From Lewinellaceae bacterium (GTDB lineage Bacteria > Bacteroidota > Bacteroidia > Chitinophagales > Saprospiraceae): a stretch of DNA of 64,000 bases. Positions 55,653 through 64,000 of this stretch are shown here, in pieces. The stretch lies in contig JADJOD010000020.1 of the NCBI GenBank assembly GCA_016713985.1, positions 1-64,000 on the forward strand, written 5' to 3'. Under the pieces are notes generated by a model. It had not been told where the DNA came from. It saw only the letters and a program-made list of their open reading frames with translations, and did not search any database. Made by a program: the position numbers and the translations under genes. Each line of letters begins with the position of its first letter. Position 1 is the stretch's first letter.

Positions 55653-57119
55653 TTAATACGCCTTGGCAAACAACACCCGGCGTTCGCTGGGTTTTCCGGT
55701 GAACACACACTGGCCCGGTTCGTCGGGCCAGTCGAGCGGGATACAACGGATCGTTGCTTTTGATTTTTCCTTGATCTCCAGTTCGGTTTCGGTGGTGCCG
55801 TCCCAGTGGGCGCAGACAAAACCGCCTTTGTTTTCAAGAATATCTTCGAATTGGGCCCAGGTATCTGCTTTGGTGATGTGTTCGTCGCGGTATGTTTTGG
55901 CGCGATCGAACAGGTTTTGCTGAATCTCATCGAGCAGCCGGGCGACGTGGTCGGCGATGGTATCGAGCGGCACATTGGCTTTTTCCTTGGTATCGCGGCG
56001 AGCCACTTCCACCTGGTTGGCGGCCAGGTCGCGTTGGCCGAGGCCGAGCCGGACGGGGATGCCGATCATTTCGTATTCGGCAAATTTAAAACCCGGGCGA
56101 TTTTGGTCGTCGTTGTCAATTTTGACCCGGATACCTTTTTCCTTCAGGGCTGCGGCAATTTTTGCCGCCGCTTCGGCCAGTTCGGGCGAAGGTTTCGGGA
56201 TCGGCACGATCACGACCTGAACCGGAGCGAGTTTGGGCGGAATCACCAGGCCGTCGTCGTCGGAATGGGTCATGATCAAACCGCCCACGAGGCGGGTGCT
56301 GACTCCCCACGAGGTAGCCCACACGTATTCCTGCTGGTTGTCCTTGTTGAGAAACAACACGTCAAATGCCTTGGCGAAATTCTGACCCAAAAAGTGCGAA
56401 GTACCTGCCTGGAGGGCTTTCCCGTCCTGCATCAGCGCTTCGATGCAAAAGGTTTCTTCGGCGCCGGCAAAACGTTCGTTGACGGTTTTGATCCCTTTAA
56501 TAACGGGCATAGCCATCCATTCCTCTGCAAAACGGGCGTATACGTCGAGGATCAGCCGGGTTTCCTGCATGGCCTCTTCGGCGCTTGCGTGTGCGGTGTG
56601 CCCTTCCTGCCAGAGAAATTCCGCCGTGCGCAAAAACGGGCGGGTGCGCATTTCCCATCGCACCACATTGGCCCACTGGTTGATGAGCAGGGGCAGGTCG
56701 CGGTAACTCTGTATCCAGTCGCGGTAGGTATTCCAGATGATGGTTTCGGAAGTGGGGCGCACGACGAGCTCTTCTTCGAGTTTGGCGTCCGGGTCAACGA
56801 TCACACCGCCGCCGTTGGGGTCGTTTTTCAGGCGGTAGTGCGTCACTACCGCACATTCCTTGGCAAAACCTTCCACGTGGGCGGCTTCCTTGCTCAAAAA
56901 ACTTTTGGGGATAAATAATGGAAAATAAGCGTTGACGTGTCCGGTGTCTTTGAACATGATGTCCAAAGCATCGCGCATTTTTTCCCAGATGCCAAAACCG
57001 TTTGGTTTGATGACCATACAACCCCTCACCGGTGAGTTGTCTGCGAGGTTGGCTTTCCGGACGATATCCAGATACCATTGTGAGTAATCTTCCGAGCGGG
57101 GTGTAATTTCCTTAGCCAT
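55653..57119 (-). CDS. proS: Proline--tRNA ligase (short, type 3)
   Basis: 488 aa from ATG at 57119 (MAKEITPRSEDYSQWYLDIV), matching the archaeal/eukaryotic-like ProS without the editing domain. Class II motifs 1-3 are visible: LFIPKSFLSKEA, VVRWEMRTRPFLRTAEFLWQ, and the WATSWGVSTRLVGGLIMTH segment; the C-terminal anticodon region includes ATIRCIPLDWPDEPG, and the chain ends LFAKAY. It aminoacylates tRNA-Pro. A longer in-frame start at 57188 has no support. The stop adjoins the CAGTGG array. Confidence 0.95.
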   Translation of the reverse strand: MAKEITPRSEDYSQWYLDIVRKANLADNSPVRGCMVIKPNGFGIWEKMRDALDIMFKDTGHVNAYFPLFIPKSFLSKEAAHVEGFAKECAVVTHYRLKNDPNGGGVIVDPDAKLEEELVVRPTSETIIWNTYRDWIQSYRDLPLLINQWANVVRWEMRTRPFLRTAEFLWQEGHTAHASAEEAMQETRLILDVYARFAEEWMAMPVIKGIKTVNERFAGAEETFCIEALMQDGKALQAGTSHFLGQNFAKAFDVLFLNKDNQQEYVWATSWGVSTRLVGGLIMTHSDDDGLVIPPKLAPVQVVIVPIPKPSPELAEAAAKIAAALKEKGIRVKIDNDDQNRPGFKFAEYEMIGIPVRLGLGQRDLAANQVEVARRDTKEKANVPLDTIADHVARLLDEIQQNLFDRAKTYRDEHITKADTWAQFEDILENKGGFVCAHWDGTTETELEIKEKSKATIRCIPLDWPDEPGQCVFTGKPSERRVLFAKAY

Positions 57120-57363
57120 GCTGAACTGTTGATTCGTTGATGTGTTGAACTTGTGGTAGTGCCCGGCCGGTAAAGGTCTCGCAGACACCCTCTTTATTTA
57201 GGTTAAGGAGCCGTTAAAAACCGGAGTCAATTGTTACTTCGAAAGCCCGGTTTGGTCAAACGATAAAGATTTTAACAATTTACCTTTGAAAGCCGGTGGG
57301 TTTAAGCGAACTTTAACGGCCCAAAACAAGGCATTTAAACCCGCTTTAACCAAAAAAAGTGCG

Positions 57364-57371
57364 CAAAGGTA
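57364..57371 (-). promoter_or_regulatory. -7 element of proS
   Basis: TACCTTTG on the minus strand. It sits back to back, one base apart, with TATTTTTG (57373-57380) on the plus strand, which may serve the divergent gene at 57430. If both are used, the two promoters overlap. Confidence 0.5.
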
Positions 57372-57429
57372 ATATTTTTGACCCTGTAAACTTGCGTACC
57401 TGAACACGCTAAATAAACATACTGTCACC

Positions 57430-58770
57430 ATGAAAGGAAAAAATAAATCATCACTGATCTGGATGCTTCCGGCTTTGTTCGTGCTCGCACTGAGTATGCC
57501 GGTGAACGCACAAGACGACCTCTATTACGATCCGTCCACGGATACCAAAGCCGTGACAACTTATGAGGACGACTACGATGAACAAAACAACGTCACGCGC
57601 CGCTACGACGAAGATGACGAGAACTATTACGAAGAAGACGACTACGCCTATGAGTATTCATCGCGTATCCGCCGTTTTCACCGCCCTGCCCAGGCGATCG
57701 ATTATTACGACCCGTTTTTTGTTGACCTGTGGTATTACGATCCCTTCTACCTTCCGGGGGCTTCCATTTACACCTATGGCTACAACGATTACTGGACCTG
57801 GCGCCGCTGGCAGCGCTGGCAGCGCTGGAATTCGTTCAATACCTTCAACGTAGGCTGGGGTTACGGCTGGAATAACTGGTCCTGGGGCATGAACTACGGC
57901 TGGGGGGGCTACAACGCCTGGAACAATCCATGCGTATGGAACAACTATTACTACGACCCGTATTGGACCTGGAACGGTTACAACCCGTACTACGGCAACG
58001 CGTGGGTGAATAACAACTACTACTATAACAACCAGGGCGGTGGTTACGGCGGCGGTTATTCCCCGCAAACGTACACCGGTCCGCGCCGCCACGGCTCCGG
58101 CGTAAAATCGGGTTATGCCCGTTTAGCCAATGGCGACAAGCCCAACGGCCGCTTAGTGGTGGCAGATCGCCCCGACGTAAAAGTGATCGATTTGCGTTCC
58201 ACACGTCCGACCAACCGGGTAACCACTTCCGAGCGGGTACAAACACCTTCGACCCGCAATAACGAAACCCGGAAACCTTCGGCGACCACCAAGGATCCCG
58301 TCAGAAACACCAACCCGCAGGTGGAAAAAACACTCCCGGAAACCAATGCCCGCCCGAGCCGGGAAACGACGCCGAATGAAGAGGTAACGCCGAGCCGCCG
58401 CCCTTCCACCCAACCCGAGGAAAAGCCGCGCAAGGAAGAATCCCGCCCGAGCCGCAGCCCATCCACCCAACCGGAATCCCGCCCGAGCCGCAGCCCGTCC
58501 ACCCAACCCGAAGCGCGCCCGTCGCGCCCTTCCGGCGGCAGTGAAACACGCCCGAGCCGGCCTTCGTCGGAAGACCGCCCGTCGCGCCCCAGCGGTGGTG
58601 AAACCCGGCCCAGCCGCAGCAACGACAGCGGCGGCACCAAGTGGAACTCCGGTTCGTCGGAACGCAGCAGCAGCGGCAGTTCGGGTTCATCCGGACGCAG
58701 CAGCAGCGGCAGCAGCAATAGCAGCAGCGGAAGCAGCAAAAGTTCTTCCGGTAGCAAAGGACGCAACTAA
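57430..58770 (+). CDS. Secreted low-complexity protein (Tyr/Trp/Asn-rich, then Ser/Arg/Pro-rich)
   Basis: 446 aa. Signal peptide (IWMLPALFVLALSMPVNAQ), then an acidic stretch with EDD/YYEEDDYAYEYSS, a central Tyr/Trp/Asn/Gly-rich part (about 90-215, WTWRRWQRWQRWNSFNTFN, then WGYGWNNWSWGMNYGWGGYN), and a C-terminal half of imperfect RPSRSPSTQPE and SGSS repeats ending SGSKGRN. No enzymatic domain. Such aromatic-rich secreted proteins may be matrix or adhesive components; that is inference. The Arg/Ser repeats suggest replication slippage. Confidence 0.8.
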   Translation: MKGKNKSSLIWMLPALFVLALSMPVNAQDDLYYDPSTDTKAVTTYEDDYDEQNNVTRRYDEDDENYYEEDDYAYEYSSRIRRFHRPAQAIDYYDPFFVDLWYYDPFYLPGASIYTYGYNDYWTWRRWQRWQRWNSFNTFNVGWGYGWNNWSWGMNYGWGGYNAWNNPCVWNNYYYDPYWTWNGYNPYYGNAWVNNNYYYNNQGGGYGGGYSPQTYTGPRRHGSGVKSGYARLANGDKPNGRLVVADRPDVKVIDLRSTRPTNRVTTSERVQTPSTRNNETRKPSATTKDPVRNTNPQVEKTLPETNARPSRETTPNEEVTPSRRPSTQPEEKPRKEESRPSRSPSTQPESRPSRSPSTQPEARPSRPSGGSETRPSRPSSEDRPSRPSGGETRPSRSNDSGGTKWNSGSSERSSSGSSGSSGRSSSGSSNSSSGSSKSSSGSKGRN

Positions 58771-58816
58771 ATAAATGATTCAAGGCCTTTCCGCCTGAAT
58801 TCTGACCAATCAACAC

Positions 58817-58864
58817 AAAATGGGTGGGAGTCGGTTTTGACACCTCTTTCCACCCATTTTCTTT
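58817..58864 (+). terminator. Terminator after the low-complexity gene
   Basis: AAAATGGGTGG (58817-58827) pairs with CCACCCATTTT (58850-58860), followed by CTTTG. Confidence 0.65.
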
Positions 58865-58898
58865 GCCCATCAAACACTTCACACTATTCTTTCTTGCC

Positions 58899-60380
58899 AT
58901 GAAAAGATATTTTTTGCCGGGTTTGTTCGCCCTTTTGTCGGCGCCCTTGTTTTCCCAGGCAGTCACCGACGTGCTTCGATATTCGGTTCTTCGCCCCGGC
59001 GGCACGGGGCGTTTTATGGGGGTTGGCGGCGCTATGGGCGCCCTGGGAGCGGATTTTGGCACCCTGAGCACCAATCCGGCCGGTCTTGCCTTGTTCCGCA
59101 CGGACGAACTGTCCATCACGCCGGGTTTGAAATTTACCCATACCGATGCCACCTTGCCGGGTGGGGAGACCGATGAAGAAGACCGGAGTGCATTCGGTTT
59201 TGACAACCTCGGCCTCGTATTCAATACCACACCCCGCGCCAGTCGCTGGAAAACCTTTAACGTCGGCCTGGGCTTCAACCGCCAGAACAACTTTAACCAG
59301 TCGGTTTTTTACCAGGGCGACGGCAACGGCAGCATCATGAACAGTTTTTTTGAAGACGCGCAATCCACATTTGGCCAGGGCGGAACGGAAGAGGACCTTT
59401 ATCCTTTTACCTCCGGCTTAGCCTGGCAGGCCAACGCAATTTATTTTCAGGACAACGCGCTTACCTACGATTTTGCCGGTTTTGAAAACGCTTCGGTGGA
59501 TCGTTCGCAAACACTCAATACATTCGGCAGCATGAATGAAATGCTGATTTCGTTTGCAGGCAACTACGACGAAAAGTTGATGGTAGGCGTCACGATAGGG
59601 GTGCCGTTTGTCAACTACCGCCTGGAAGGAGAGTATATTGAATCGGACCCGGGCGGCGATGTGGACGGAAACGTTCCTTATTTCGGCGGCCTTACCTATA
59701 CCGAGTTGCTTCGCACGGAAGGGGTGGGGGTAAACCTCAAAATGGGCGTGATCTACAAAGTCAACCAGGCGGTTCGACTCGGTGTGGCCGTGCATACCCC
59801 GACCTCGCTGGGTTTGACGGATAGTTACAGCAACACCTTTGCTTATTCCTACGGCGACGGCAGCGGCTCTTATGATGGCGAAACGCTTTTTTCTCCGGAC
59901 GGCACGTCGGACTACCGGCTTCGCACACCCTGGCGCGCGATTGCCAGCGGCGCTGTCATTTTGAAAAAATACGGCTTCATCAGCGCAGACCTGGAATGGG
60001 TGGATTACGGCGCCAACCACTACAACCTCACCGGTAACGCGCCCACCAACGATGATGAAATATACGAACGCGAACTCAACCGGGAAATACAGAGTACTTA
60101 CCAACCGGCAATGAACATTCGCCTTGGCGGCGAACTGGTGCTCGACAACTTCCGCGCCCGCGCGGGCCTGAACCTCAACGGCAAACCGGAAGAAGGCGCG
60201 ACAGGATTTAATACGGCCTACAGCGCCGGCATCGGTGTGCGTATGGAATCGTTTTTCCTCGATCTGGGTTACCGCCGGTTCAACGGACAAGGTTCAATAT
60301 TGCCCTATGTGGGTGCGCCGGAAGTGAAGACGGATGTTACTTCCAGCGATGTTGTACTCACCTTAGGCTTTAAGTTTTAA
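58899..60380 (+). CDS. OmpP1/FadL-like outer membrane protein
   Basis: 493 aa from ATG at 58899 with signal peptide (FLPGLFALLSAPLFSQA). The N-terminal region (VLRPGGTGRFMGVGGAMGAL, GADFGTLSTNPAGLALFRTD) is the NPAG-type hatch found in FadL-related transporters of Bacteroidota. A barrel follows with LQYSYED-free FadL-like strands (GVGVNLKMGVIYKVNQAVRL, HTPTSLG) and ends FLDLGYRRFNGQG...LTLGFKF. Probably imports hydrophobic compounds; substrate unknown. Confidence 0.88.
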   Translation: MKRYFLPGLFALLSAPLFSQAVTDVLRYSVLRPGGTGRFMGVGGAMGALGADFGTLSTNPAGLALFRTDELSITPGLKFTHTDATLPGGETDEEDRSAFGFDNLGLVFNTTPRASRWKTFNVGLGFNRQNNFNQSVFYQGDGNGSIMNSFFEDAQSTFGQGGTEEDLYPFTSGLAWQANAIYFQDNALTYDFAGFENASVDRSQTLNTFGSMNEMLISFAGNYDEKLMVGVTIGVPFVNYRLEGEYIESDPGGDVDGNVPYFGGLTYTELLRTEGVGVNLKMGVIYKVNQAVRLGVAVHTPTSLGLTDSYSNTFAYSYGDGSGSYDGETLFSPDGTSDYRLRTPWRAIASGAVILKKYGFISADLEWVDYGANHYNLTGNAPTNDDEIYERELNREIQSTYQPAMNIRLGGELVLDNFRARAGLNLNGKPEEGATGFNTAYSAGIGVRMESFFLDLGYRRFNGQGSILPYVGAPEVKTDVTSSDVVLTLGFKF

Positions 60381-60404
60381 GAGAACAAGGCATTTATTAA
60401 TACA

Positions 60405-60447
60405 GAAGGCGATAAAAATGATGCGCAAGGTCATTTTTATCGCCTTC
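60405..60447. terminator. Long hairpin after the FadL-like gene
   Basis: GAAGGCGATAAAAATGA (60405-60421) pairs exactly with TCATTTTTATCGCCTTC (60431-60447). Confidence 0.7.
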
Positions 60448-60494
60448 TTCATAAAACAACCGCCCCGGACACCCTCAAATATCCAACCCGGAAA

Positions 60495-60502
60495 TACTTT
60501 TG
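60495..60502 (+). promoter_or_regulatory. -7 element of rfbC
   Basis: TACTTTTG, an exact TAnnTTTG match, 71 bases before the rfbC start. Confidence 0.55.
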
Positions 60503-60505
60503 CAC

Positions 60506-60556
60506 CCCATTCACCACTCACCACTCATCATTCATCATTCATCATTCATCATCCCT
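60506..60556 (+). repeat. CATTCATCAT/CACTCACCA array in the rfbC leader
   Basis: Degenerate ATTCACCACTC, then ATTCATC units repeated about five times, ending 17 bases before the start codon. No inverted partner nearby. Confidence 0.65.
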
Positions 60557-60572
60557 CCCTCCACTGTAAAAA

Positions 60573-61115
60573 ATGCCTTTTTCAGAAACACCTATTTCCG
60601 GTCTGATCGTTTTTGAGCCGCGTATCTTCCACGACGAACGGGGCTATTTTTTTGAAAGTTACAACCGCCGCACCTGGGAAGAAGCAGGTATGACGGCGGT
60701 ATTTGTGCAGGACAACCAGGCGCGTTCCACACGGGGTGTTTTGCGCGGACTGCATTACCAGACGGGTGACATGGCGCAGGCCAAACTGGTGCGTGTTTTG
60801 GAAGGTGAAGTACTCGACGTCGCCGTCGATATCCGGGAAAATTCGGCGACATACGGGCAGTGGTATTCCATCCTGTTGAGTGCAGCCAATAAAAAACAAC
60901 TCTTTGTGCCGCGTGGATTTGCCCACGGCTACGTGGTATTGAGTGAAACGGCGGAGTTTTTTTACAAATGCGACAATTTTTACTCCAAAGCGCACGAAGG
61001 TGGCATCCGTTACGACGACCCGGCGCTTAAGATCGACTGGCAAATTGCGTTGCCGGAAGTGCTGGTGGCGGAAAAAGATCAGGTGTTGCCGTATCTGGGC
61101 GAACACCTCAGATAG
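60573..61115 (+). CDS. rfbC: dTDP-4-dehydrorhamnose 3,5-epimerase
   Basis: 180 aa, family-typical. IFHDERGYFFESYNRRTWEE, GVLRGLHYQ (catalytic His), AKLVRVLEGEVLDVAVDIRE and FVPRGFAHGYVVLSETAEFF match RmlC. It epimerises C3 and C5 of dTDP-4-keto-6-deoxyglucose in dTDP-L-rhamnose synthesis, used for surface polysaccharides. The other rml genes are not in the window. It ends one base before the convergent TolC-like gene, so no terminator fits between them. Confidence 0.95.
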   Translation: MPFSETPISGLIVFEPRIFHDERGYFFESYNRRTWEEAGMTAVFVQDNQARSTRGVLRGLHYQTGDMAQAKLVRVLEGEVLDVAVDIRENSATYGQWYSILLSAANKKQLFVPRGFAHGYVVLSETAEFFYKCDNFYSKAHEGGIRYDDPALKIDWQIALPEVLVAEKDQVLPYLGEHLR

Positions 61116-61116
61116 T

Positions 61117-61836
61117 TCAATCCACTTTCTCCGGGTGCTGCACCTGCTCCCATTTCAGTCCGATCATTTCTTCCAGGCGGTATTGGGCCAGCAAAGAATC
61201 GTTTTCTGCTTTCATGCGGGCTTCCTGTGCCTGGTAGTAAGCGCTGGATGCCGCAATATATTCCTCAAACGTTTTTTCATCGGTCTTGTATAACTGCTGC
61301 ACGAGCACGTAGTTGGTGTGCACTTCCTGCTCGGCCAAAGTGCGGGTTTTTACGATTTCGCGGGCGAGTTTGAAATTGGCGTAACGCGACATCGTTTCGG
61401 CGCGGACTTCGAGTTTGCGCTGGTTCACCCTGTGTTCGGCAATTTTTATCTCGCGTTTTCCGATCTTGTTTTTATTGCCCTGGCTGACGATATTGAACAG
61501 GTTGACGCTTACGCCGAAATTGTACTTCGGGTAAAACACATTGCCGAACGAATCCACACCACGCCGACTGGCATCGTTGAGGTTAAAGTTGGCCTGCACG
61601 TCGCGCAGCCATTCCTTGCGGGTACTTTTGGCTTCCTCCTGCGCCACTTTCACTTCCTCCTGTGCGATGGCGCTTTCAGGGGTATTGAGCCAGGCGAGTT
61701 GCACGAGGTATTCGGAAAGATCGCGCGCTTTTGCCTCCACGGGCAACACAACGAAGTCAAAATCGGCTTGCTGGGCATTCAGGAAGCCATTGAGGCACAA
61801 TAATATGCCGAGGGTAAAGGTGTATTTTTGAAACAT
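61117..61836 (-). CDS. TolC-like (half-length) periplasmic/outer membrane protein
   Basis: 239 aa from ATG at 61836 with signal peptide (FTLGILLCLNGFLNAQQ). The chain is mostly long helices: NTPESAIAQEEVKVAQEEAK, SVNLFNIVSQGNKNKIGKRE and NKQRKLEVRAET-type segments ending LEEMIGLKWEQV. The pattern is that of one TolC repeat, about half the length of TolC, so it may act as a dimerised or partial export channel. Located last in a minus-strand group with O-antigen ligase-like and Wzc-like genes, suggesting polysaccharide export. Confidence 0.75.
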   Translation of the reverse strand: MFQKYTFTLGILLCLNGFLNAQQADFDFVVLPVEAKARDLSEYLVQLAWLNTPESAIAQEEVKVAQEEAKSTRKEWLRDVQANFNLNDASRRGVDSFGNVFYPKYNFGVSVNLFNIVSQGNKNKIGKREIKIAEHRVNQRKLEVRAETMSRYANFKLAREIVKTRTLAEQEVHTNYVLVQQLYKTDEKTFEEYIAASSAYYQAQEARMKAENDSLLAQYRLEEMIGLKWEQVQHPEKVD

Positions 61837-61898
61837 GATCAGAGTAAGTTTTGATTTTTGGTATAATTCAACTTGTTTCCTCCATAATTGATTGATAT

Positions 61899-63390
61899 TC
61901 AACTCTCTTCCCCTCTGCCCGCCGGGTCTAAATCCTTCAACGTCAGCAGCAGGGCCAGCAAAACGTTGTACACGACATTCATCGGCAATTGCTCTATACC
62001 TTCCCGGAAGCAAGAGGCCACGGCCAGCATAAAAACCCAGCTTGTGATGCCAGCATACAGCGCTTTGATGAGTGGGTCGCGGCAGCGAATAAAGTAATAC
62101 AAACCCGTATGCAGCGCCACATAATGCAACAAAACGTACAGGATCAACCCGATCCAGCCCAGCTCCACGCCGACACGTACAAAACTGGATTCGTGCGGGA
62201 ATTTGGCCAGTTCCGATTCCGGATTGAAACGTTTTTCCCACACCCCGCAACTGCCGAGCCCCCCGCCCAAAGCATGATTCCGGATAAAAGGCTGTATGTT
62301 CAGATGGTCATTCCCTGAATCATCGTGTACCGGTTTAAAAACCCGACTGAATCCGGAAAATTACCCCGCTACTGGTAGATTTTAATACAAACCCTGTGCC
62401 CAAAACCACAAAAACACCGCCGATCAGCAATACACGCCGGTTTAGGAACAAACCGGCGTAAAAAATTGCCCCCAGCGGCGCCAGCACAAAAGCGAAGCGG
62501 TCGCCGCTGCAAACCATTGCGCCCAGCGCACAGAAAAACATGGCGGACAACCACCATTTTTGTTGCCGGCCGGCGGCGCCCGGGATCAGCGCCATACAAA
62601 AAACGGCAAAGCAGGCCATCAATATACCGAAGCTTGCCGGATCGTAGCAGAAAGACGGGACACCCATCCTGTTCCAGCGGAAGTACAACTGAAAACGCTC
62701 CGGATCGGCCATTACCCAGGATTTTTCCGCATCGCTGAACCCGAAAAACCGTTGTTTCAGGCCGTACAGGGCGCCCAAAAAACATAAAACGATGATTGTT
62801 TTTATGACGGCGAAGGCGCCTTTCCGGTTGTGCCGGAATGCGTATGCGCCGATAAAAAACACGGTCAGTTGTATAGCTACGCCACGTATGGTGTACAACC
62901 AGGTCATTTTTAATTCCGCAGCGGGGTTCAGCACCTGCATTACGTTGTAATACAGCCAGATAATGACCATATAACTGAGCGGGGACCTGGCGAACGACCA
63001 GTCGCGCTCCCTGACTTGCCGTAACAAAACACCCGTTGCGCCGGTCAGAACGAGCAAATCGAGTAAAACGCCAACGGGAGCATTGGTAAACCGGGCGGCA
63101 AAAGGCACCATCAGCGCTGCAAACACCATCAAACCGATACTGAAAGTCAGGTTGAACAAACCATAAACGAGGAGCGGGGCGCCCACCAGCACCACATACA
63201 ATATAAAACCGGCCTTAAAATCGAGCGCCGACATCACGTATGCCACCGAAACGGCGGCCAGCAGCAAAAGCGCCACACCCGCCGGGTTGTTCACCTTCCG
63301 GACCCAAGTCTGTCGCTGCAGCCACCTTGTCACCCGGCTCCTGAAGGAAGCGCCGCGGGTAAAAAATTTGCCCGGAGAAAATCGTCTCAT
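61899..63390 (-). CDS. O-antigen ligase / polymerase-like membrane protein (frameshifted)
   Basis: 496 aa after repair. About eleven membrane segments. A large loop between helices includes the Wzy_C-type signature (RFQLYFRWNRMGVPSFCYDP), and after the frame break at 62336-62344 (lost or extra base in the G3/T5 run) the other frame continues SVFKPVHDDSGNDHLNIQP and IRNHALGGGLGSCGVWEKR, then PHESSFVRVGVELGWIGLIL, the conserved HN/HE-containing end of O-antigen ligases. Likely transfers or polymerises polysaccharide on a lipid carrier. Downstream of the Wzc-like gene on the same strand. Confidence 0.85.
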
Positions 63391-63478
63391 TATTTACAGA
63401 ACAAGGGCTTTCAAGAAAATAGCCAGCAAAGCCGGGATGATGACGGAGTGCATAAATATTTCAATAAAGCGCCCGGGT

Positions 63479-64000
63479 TTAGTTCATGTTTCGCGCGTCC
63501 ACGTCGGTGAGTATGGCGCCTGCAAATTTTTCGCCCAGACTTTGCAGGTATTGAATGGATATTTTGTCCTGGGGAGAAACAACCGAATGAGCGTTGAATA
63601 CGGCGATCACCTTATCCACAAACGGCAGCAGTTCCTGGGCGTCGGAATAGTCGTTGAGGGCGGCCGATTCCAGGAAAATATAATCGTAGTGCGCGCGCAG
63701 GTCGTTCAAAAAACGGGTGAATGTGTTCGGGTCGAGCACCTCCGACGGCGATTTTTGCAGACCGTGATTGCCGATAATATCCACTTTTTGTCTTTTGGCG
63801 GTGCCCAGCGGCGTTTTGAGTTGGAACACTTTGACGAGACTGTTTTCACGCATGATCTCGTTTAGCAGTGCGCTGTTGCCGGTAGCGCGGTCGGTATAGG
63901 TTTCGGGTAACGGGGTTTTGAAGTTGGTATCGAGCATGAGCACGTGTTTGTTGTTGGCTGCCAGTGAGTGCGCCAGCGCGTGCATCGTAAAAGTTTTTCC
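63479..64000 (-). CDS. Wzc-like polysaccharide-export ATPase/kinase domain (5' part outside window)
   Basis: Only the C-terminal part is present; the frame is open to the right edge. It starts GKTFTMHALAHSLAANNKHV (Walker A Gly-Lys-Thr), then LMLDTNFKTPL (Walker A' Asp), DYIFLESAALNDYSDAQELL (Walker B-like) and FVDKVIAVFNAHSVVSPQDK, the ParA-like fold of the BY-kinase/Wzc cytoplasmic domain. No Tyr-rich C-terminal cluster is seen (it ends DVDARNMN), so autophosphorylation is doubtful. Together with the ligase and TolC-like genes it marks an exopolysaccharide locus. Confidence 0.82.
   Translation of the reverse strand, partial: GKTFTMHALAHSLAANNKHVLMLDTNFKTPLPETYTDRATGNSALLNEIMRENSLVKVFQLKTPLGTAKRQKVDIIGNHGLQKSPSEVLDPNTFTRFLNDLRAHYDYIFLESAALNDYSDAQELLPFVDKVIAVFNAHSVVSPQDKISIQYLQSLGEKFAGAILTDVDARNMN

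Overview
The window is chromosomal DNA of a Bacteroidota bacterium, most likely of the class Saprospiria (Saprospiraceae/Lewinella-like; lineage inferred). Support comes from a PorQ-type type IX secretion (T9SS) protein, two proteins with T9SS C-terminal sorting domains, DUF5606 and DUF6089 family proteins, pheT-zapA-rny synteny, TAnnTTTG-type -7 promoter elements, and the absence of clear Shine-Dalgarno sites. I see no rRNA, tRNA, prophage, CRISPR array or transposase.

Layout. 1-6.4 kb: minus-strand fumC, pheT, zapA, a possible 6S-like RNA, and rny cut by the window edge. 6.6-9.1 kb: an ECF sigma factor, a small possible anti-sigma protein and an LpxH-like phosphoesterase, each followed by a terminator. 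9.3-15.8 kb: a Tat-exported intradiol dioxygenase, a duplicated-domain secreted protein, a TonB-dependent receptor-like protein, a ROK sugar kinase and RidA. 16.3-21.1 kb: an M1 aminopeptidase with a HEAT-like tail and glutaryl-CoA dehydrogenase. 21-30 kb: an S23/IVP four-helix gene lying between two inverted heptamer arrays, an OmpA-family protein, and a four-gene minus-strand operon (PKD lipoprotein, VWA/beta-barrel fusion, two secreted HExxH metallopeptidases) that I consider the most likely undescribed system here. 30.8-36 kb: a biotin carrier protein coupled to a PP2C phosphatase, frr, DUF5606, a glycosyltransferase, a TANGO2-like NRDE protein and a stand-alone T9SS sorting domain. 36-43.5 kb: ftsK and the str genes rpsL-rpsG-fusA with porQ upstream. 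43.5-57 kb: a MORN-repeat lipoprotein, a triple-PDZ T9SS cargo, an OmpR-type regulator, a PhyH oxygenase, membrane barrels, a TMTC-like TPR protein, an MFS transporter, GNAT and proS. 57-64 kb: a low-complexity secreted protein, an OmpP1/FadL-like porin, rfbC, and the end of an exopolysaccharide locus (TolC-like, O-antigen ligase-like, Wzc-like ATPase).

Two window-wide patterns matter for reading the annotation. First, at least fifteen genes or gene parts are broken by single-base indels, mostly in homopolymers, including the essential fusA. I read these as sequencing errors and give merged genes with the length each would have if repaired. Second, many intergenic regions carry short (6-8 nt) degenerate tandem arrays, usually as an inverted pair, often beginning exactly at a stop codon. 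One pair is followed by a T-run like an intrinsic terminator, one encloses the IVP gene, and the same heptamer occurs in frame inside pheT.
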